Source: Chloroflexota bacterium (GTDB taxonomy: Bacteria > Chloroflexota > Limnocylindria > Limnocylindrales > CSP1-4). Taken from it: a DNA stretch of 15,160 nt. This document shows, piece after piece, positions 14,245 through 15,160 of this stretch. The DNA lies in contig JAJYGO010000506.1 of assembly GCA_021785115.1 (NCBI GenBank), forward strand, positions 1 to 15,160, in the 5' to 3' direction. The notes below the pieces were generated by a model that worked only from the letters and a program-made list of their open reading frames with translations, had not been told where the DNA came from and made no database searches. Within the stretch, counting starts at the first letter, position 1. Every line of letters begins with the position of its first letter. Both the position numbers and the translations under genes were made by a program.

Positions 14245-15160
14245 ATGGGCGCGGTCCGCGCCACGCTGTCGTCGCCCTCGGCCTGGATCGTGGGCGCGGC
14301 GGGGTTCCTTGCCCGCGGCGGGCTGCTGGTGCTGGCGCTGCCGATCCTCTCGCTGCCGACGCCGGTGGGGGTGACGCTCTTGGTGCCGCCGCTGGGGGTG
14401 ACGACGAGCGGCGTCTCCCCGGCATTCGCCTCGGAGCTGCTCGCCGCGGGTGGCGTGGTCGTGGTGCTCGTGCTGGTGGCCCTGCTGGTGGCGGCGCTCG
14501 GCGAGGACGCCGGCTACCGGCAGGTCGCGGGTGGGCCCGTCTGCCGATCGACGGTCGCCACGGTCGGGCGACTCATCGCGGTCGAGGTGCTGTCCCTGCT
14601 GCCGGCCATCGTCGCGGCCGTCGTCGCCGCCACCCAGCTGGTCGCCGTGGGCGAGCGGGAGTACCTGCTCCCGTCGTCCACCTCGGTCCCCTACGTGGTC
14701 CGCGTGGTACAGGGGGCGGGGGCCGCGGTCGTCGCGGTCGGTGTCGCCCTTCTCCTGGCCGACCTGCTGAACGCGCTTGGCTCGCGCGCCGTGCTGCGCC
14801 GTGCCTATCCGTGGACCGACCGCGGCGCGGCCGACCATGGGACGGCCGGCCACGGCACGCCTCCGCCCGACGGCCGTGGCAGGAGCATCCCGCGCTGGCC
14901 GGTCGCCGTGGCCGCGCTCGTCGTCACCTGGCTCGCGACGTGGCTCGTCACGCTGGCGTCGCTGGCGCCCGGGATGCTGGCCGTGGTCCTCGCCTGGGCG
15001 CCTGCCCGGGACGCCTACACGGCCACCATGTCCAGCGCGCCGCCCGGGTGGCCGCAGCTGGCCGGGACGACCGTGGTGCTCGTGGCGGCCTGGATGGGGG
15101 CGATCCTCCTGGCAGGGGCCGGCTCGTCGATCCGGGCGCTGCTCTGGACCCGGGCCCTCG
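14245..15160 (+). CDS. Multi-pass membrane protein, 3' end outside the window
   Basis: The frame from ATG 14245 is open for 305 codons to the right edge. About six hydrophobic segments are visible, near residues 14-36, 64-85, 106-134, 152-176, 218-252 and 273-294, so it is an integral membrane protein. A charged, His/Gly/Pro-rich loop (about 183-216) separates the fourth and fifth. ATG 14245 is preceded by AAGGGGAGG with 4 nt spacing; an in-frame GTG at 14188 would add 19 residues and starts 7 nt after the previous stop. No transporter signature was recognised and the C-terminus is missing, so no function is assigned. Close spacing suggests co-transcription with the 158-residue protein gene. 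Confidence 0.75.
   Translation, partial: MGAVRATLSSPSAWIVGAAGFLARGGLLVLALPILSLPTPVGVTLLVPPLGVTTSGVSPAFASELLAAGGVVVVLVLVALLVAALGEDAGYRQVAGGPVCRSTVATVGRLIAVEVLSLLPAIVAAVVAATQLVAVGEREYLLPSSTSVPYVVRVVQGAGAAVVAVGVALLLADLLNALGSRAVLRRAYPWTDRGAADHGTAGHGTPPPDGRGRSIPRWPVAVAALVVTWLATWLVTLASLAPGMLAVVLAWAPARDAYTATMSSAPPGWPQLAGTTVVLVAAWMGAILLAGAGSSIRALLWTRAL

Noticed and set aside
12729..14264. Minus-strand open frame of 511 codons across guaA end, zinc-ribbon gene and the 158-residue gene
   Set aside because: It spans several plus-strand genes and repeat DNA, and composition is Arg/Gly/Ala-dominated. The plus frames carry a CxxC...CxxC ribbon and plausible ribosome sites.

Overview
This window is very GC-rich, densely coded chromosomal DNA. 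It looks like a core-metabolism region of a high-GC bacterium, not an accessory island: I see no transposase, phage gene, tRNA, rRNA or CRISPR array. The gene mix is PdxS/PdxT vitamin B6 synthesis, an R3H/SpoIIIAA-like ATPase, a DarA-type c-di-AMP receptor next to tmk, the CBS-less GuaB3 and an F420-type split-barrel protein. My best guess is a high-GC Chloroflexota lineage (for example the Limnocylindria/Ellin6529 group), with an actinobacterium as the alternative. This is inferred from gene content only.

Layout. (1) 1-491, minus: 5'-part of a family 5 uracil-DNA glycosylase running off the left edge. (2) 797-5724, plus: an operon-like run pdxS - pdxT - tandem GNAT-like protein - SpoIIIAA/Ycf45-like ATPase with R3H domain. 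It has one visible upstream promoter and a 136-143 nt leader with a hairpin. (3) 5758-6429, plus: tmk with its own promoter box. (4) 6443-7492, minus: a GAF-like plus degenerate GGDEF protein, convergent with tmk and divergent from darA. (5) 7684-8013, plus: darA. (6) 8104-9273, minus: threonine dehydratase-type PLP enzyme, convergent with darA and divergent from guaB3 across a shared TATA-containing promoter. (7) 9338-12912, plus: guaB3, a deazaflavin-dependent nitroreductase-like protein, and guaA with an 85-residue N-terminal extension. (8) 12915-15160, plus: a zinc-ribbon protein, a 158-residue protein of unknown function, and a multi-pass membrane protein cut by the right edge.

How the genes fit together. 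PdxS and PdxT form PLP synthase. GuaB3 and GuaA are candidates for the IMP to XMP to GMP steps. Tmk feeds dTTP synthesis. DarA and the degenerate GGDEF protein are likely nucleotide second-messenger sensors. The window is therefore mostly nucleotide and cofactor metabolism plus nucleotide sensing.

The clearest unexplained signals are these. The GGDEF-family protein has lost its catalytic residues but kept the RxxD inhibitory (c-di-GMP-binding) site. A TA[T/G]ACTGC promoter box recurs, three times (counting a weaker TATCCT variant) so close to the start codon that the mRNA should be leaderless or nearly so. The threonine dehydratase/guaB3 divergence has back-to-back -10 elements sharing one TATA. 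The R3H ATPase has a roughly 250-residue charge-segregated, aromatic-rich linker. I found no clear new defence or mobile system.
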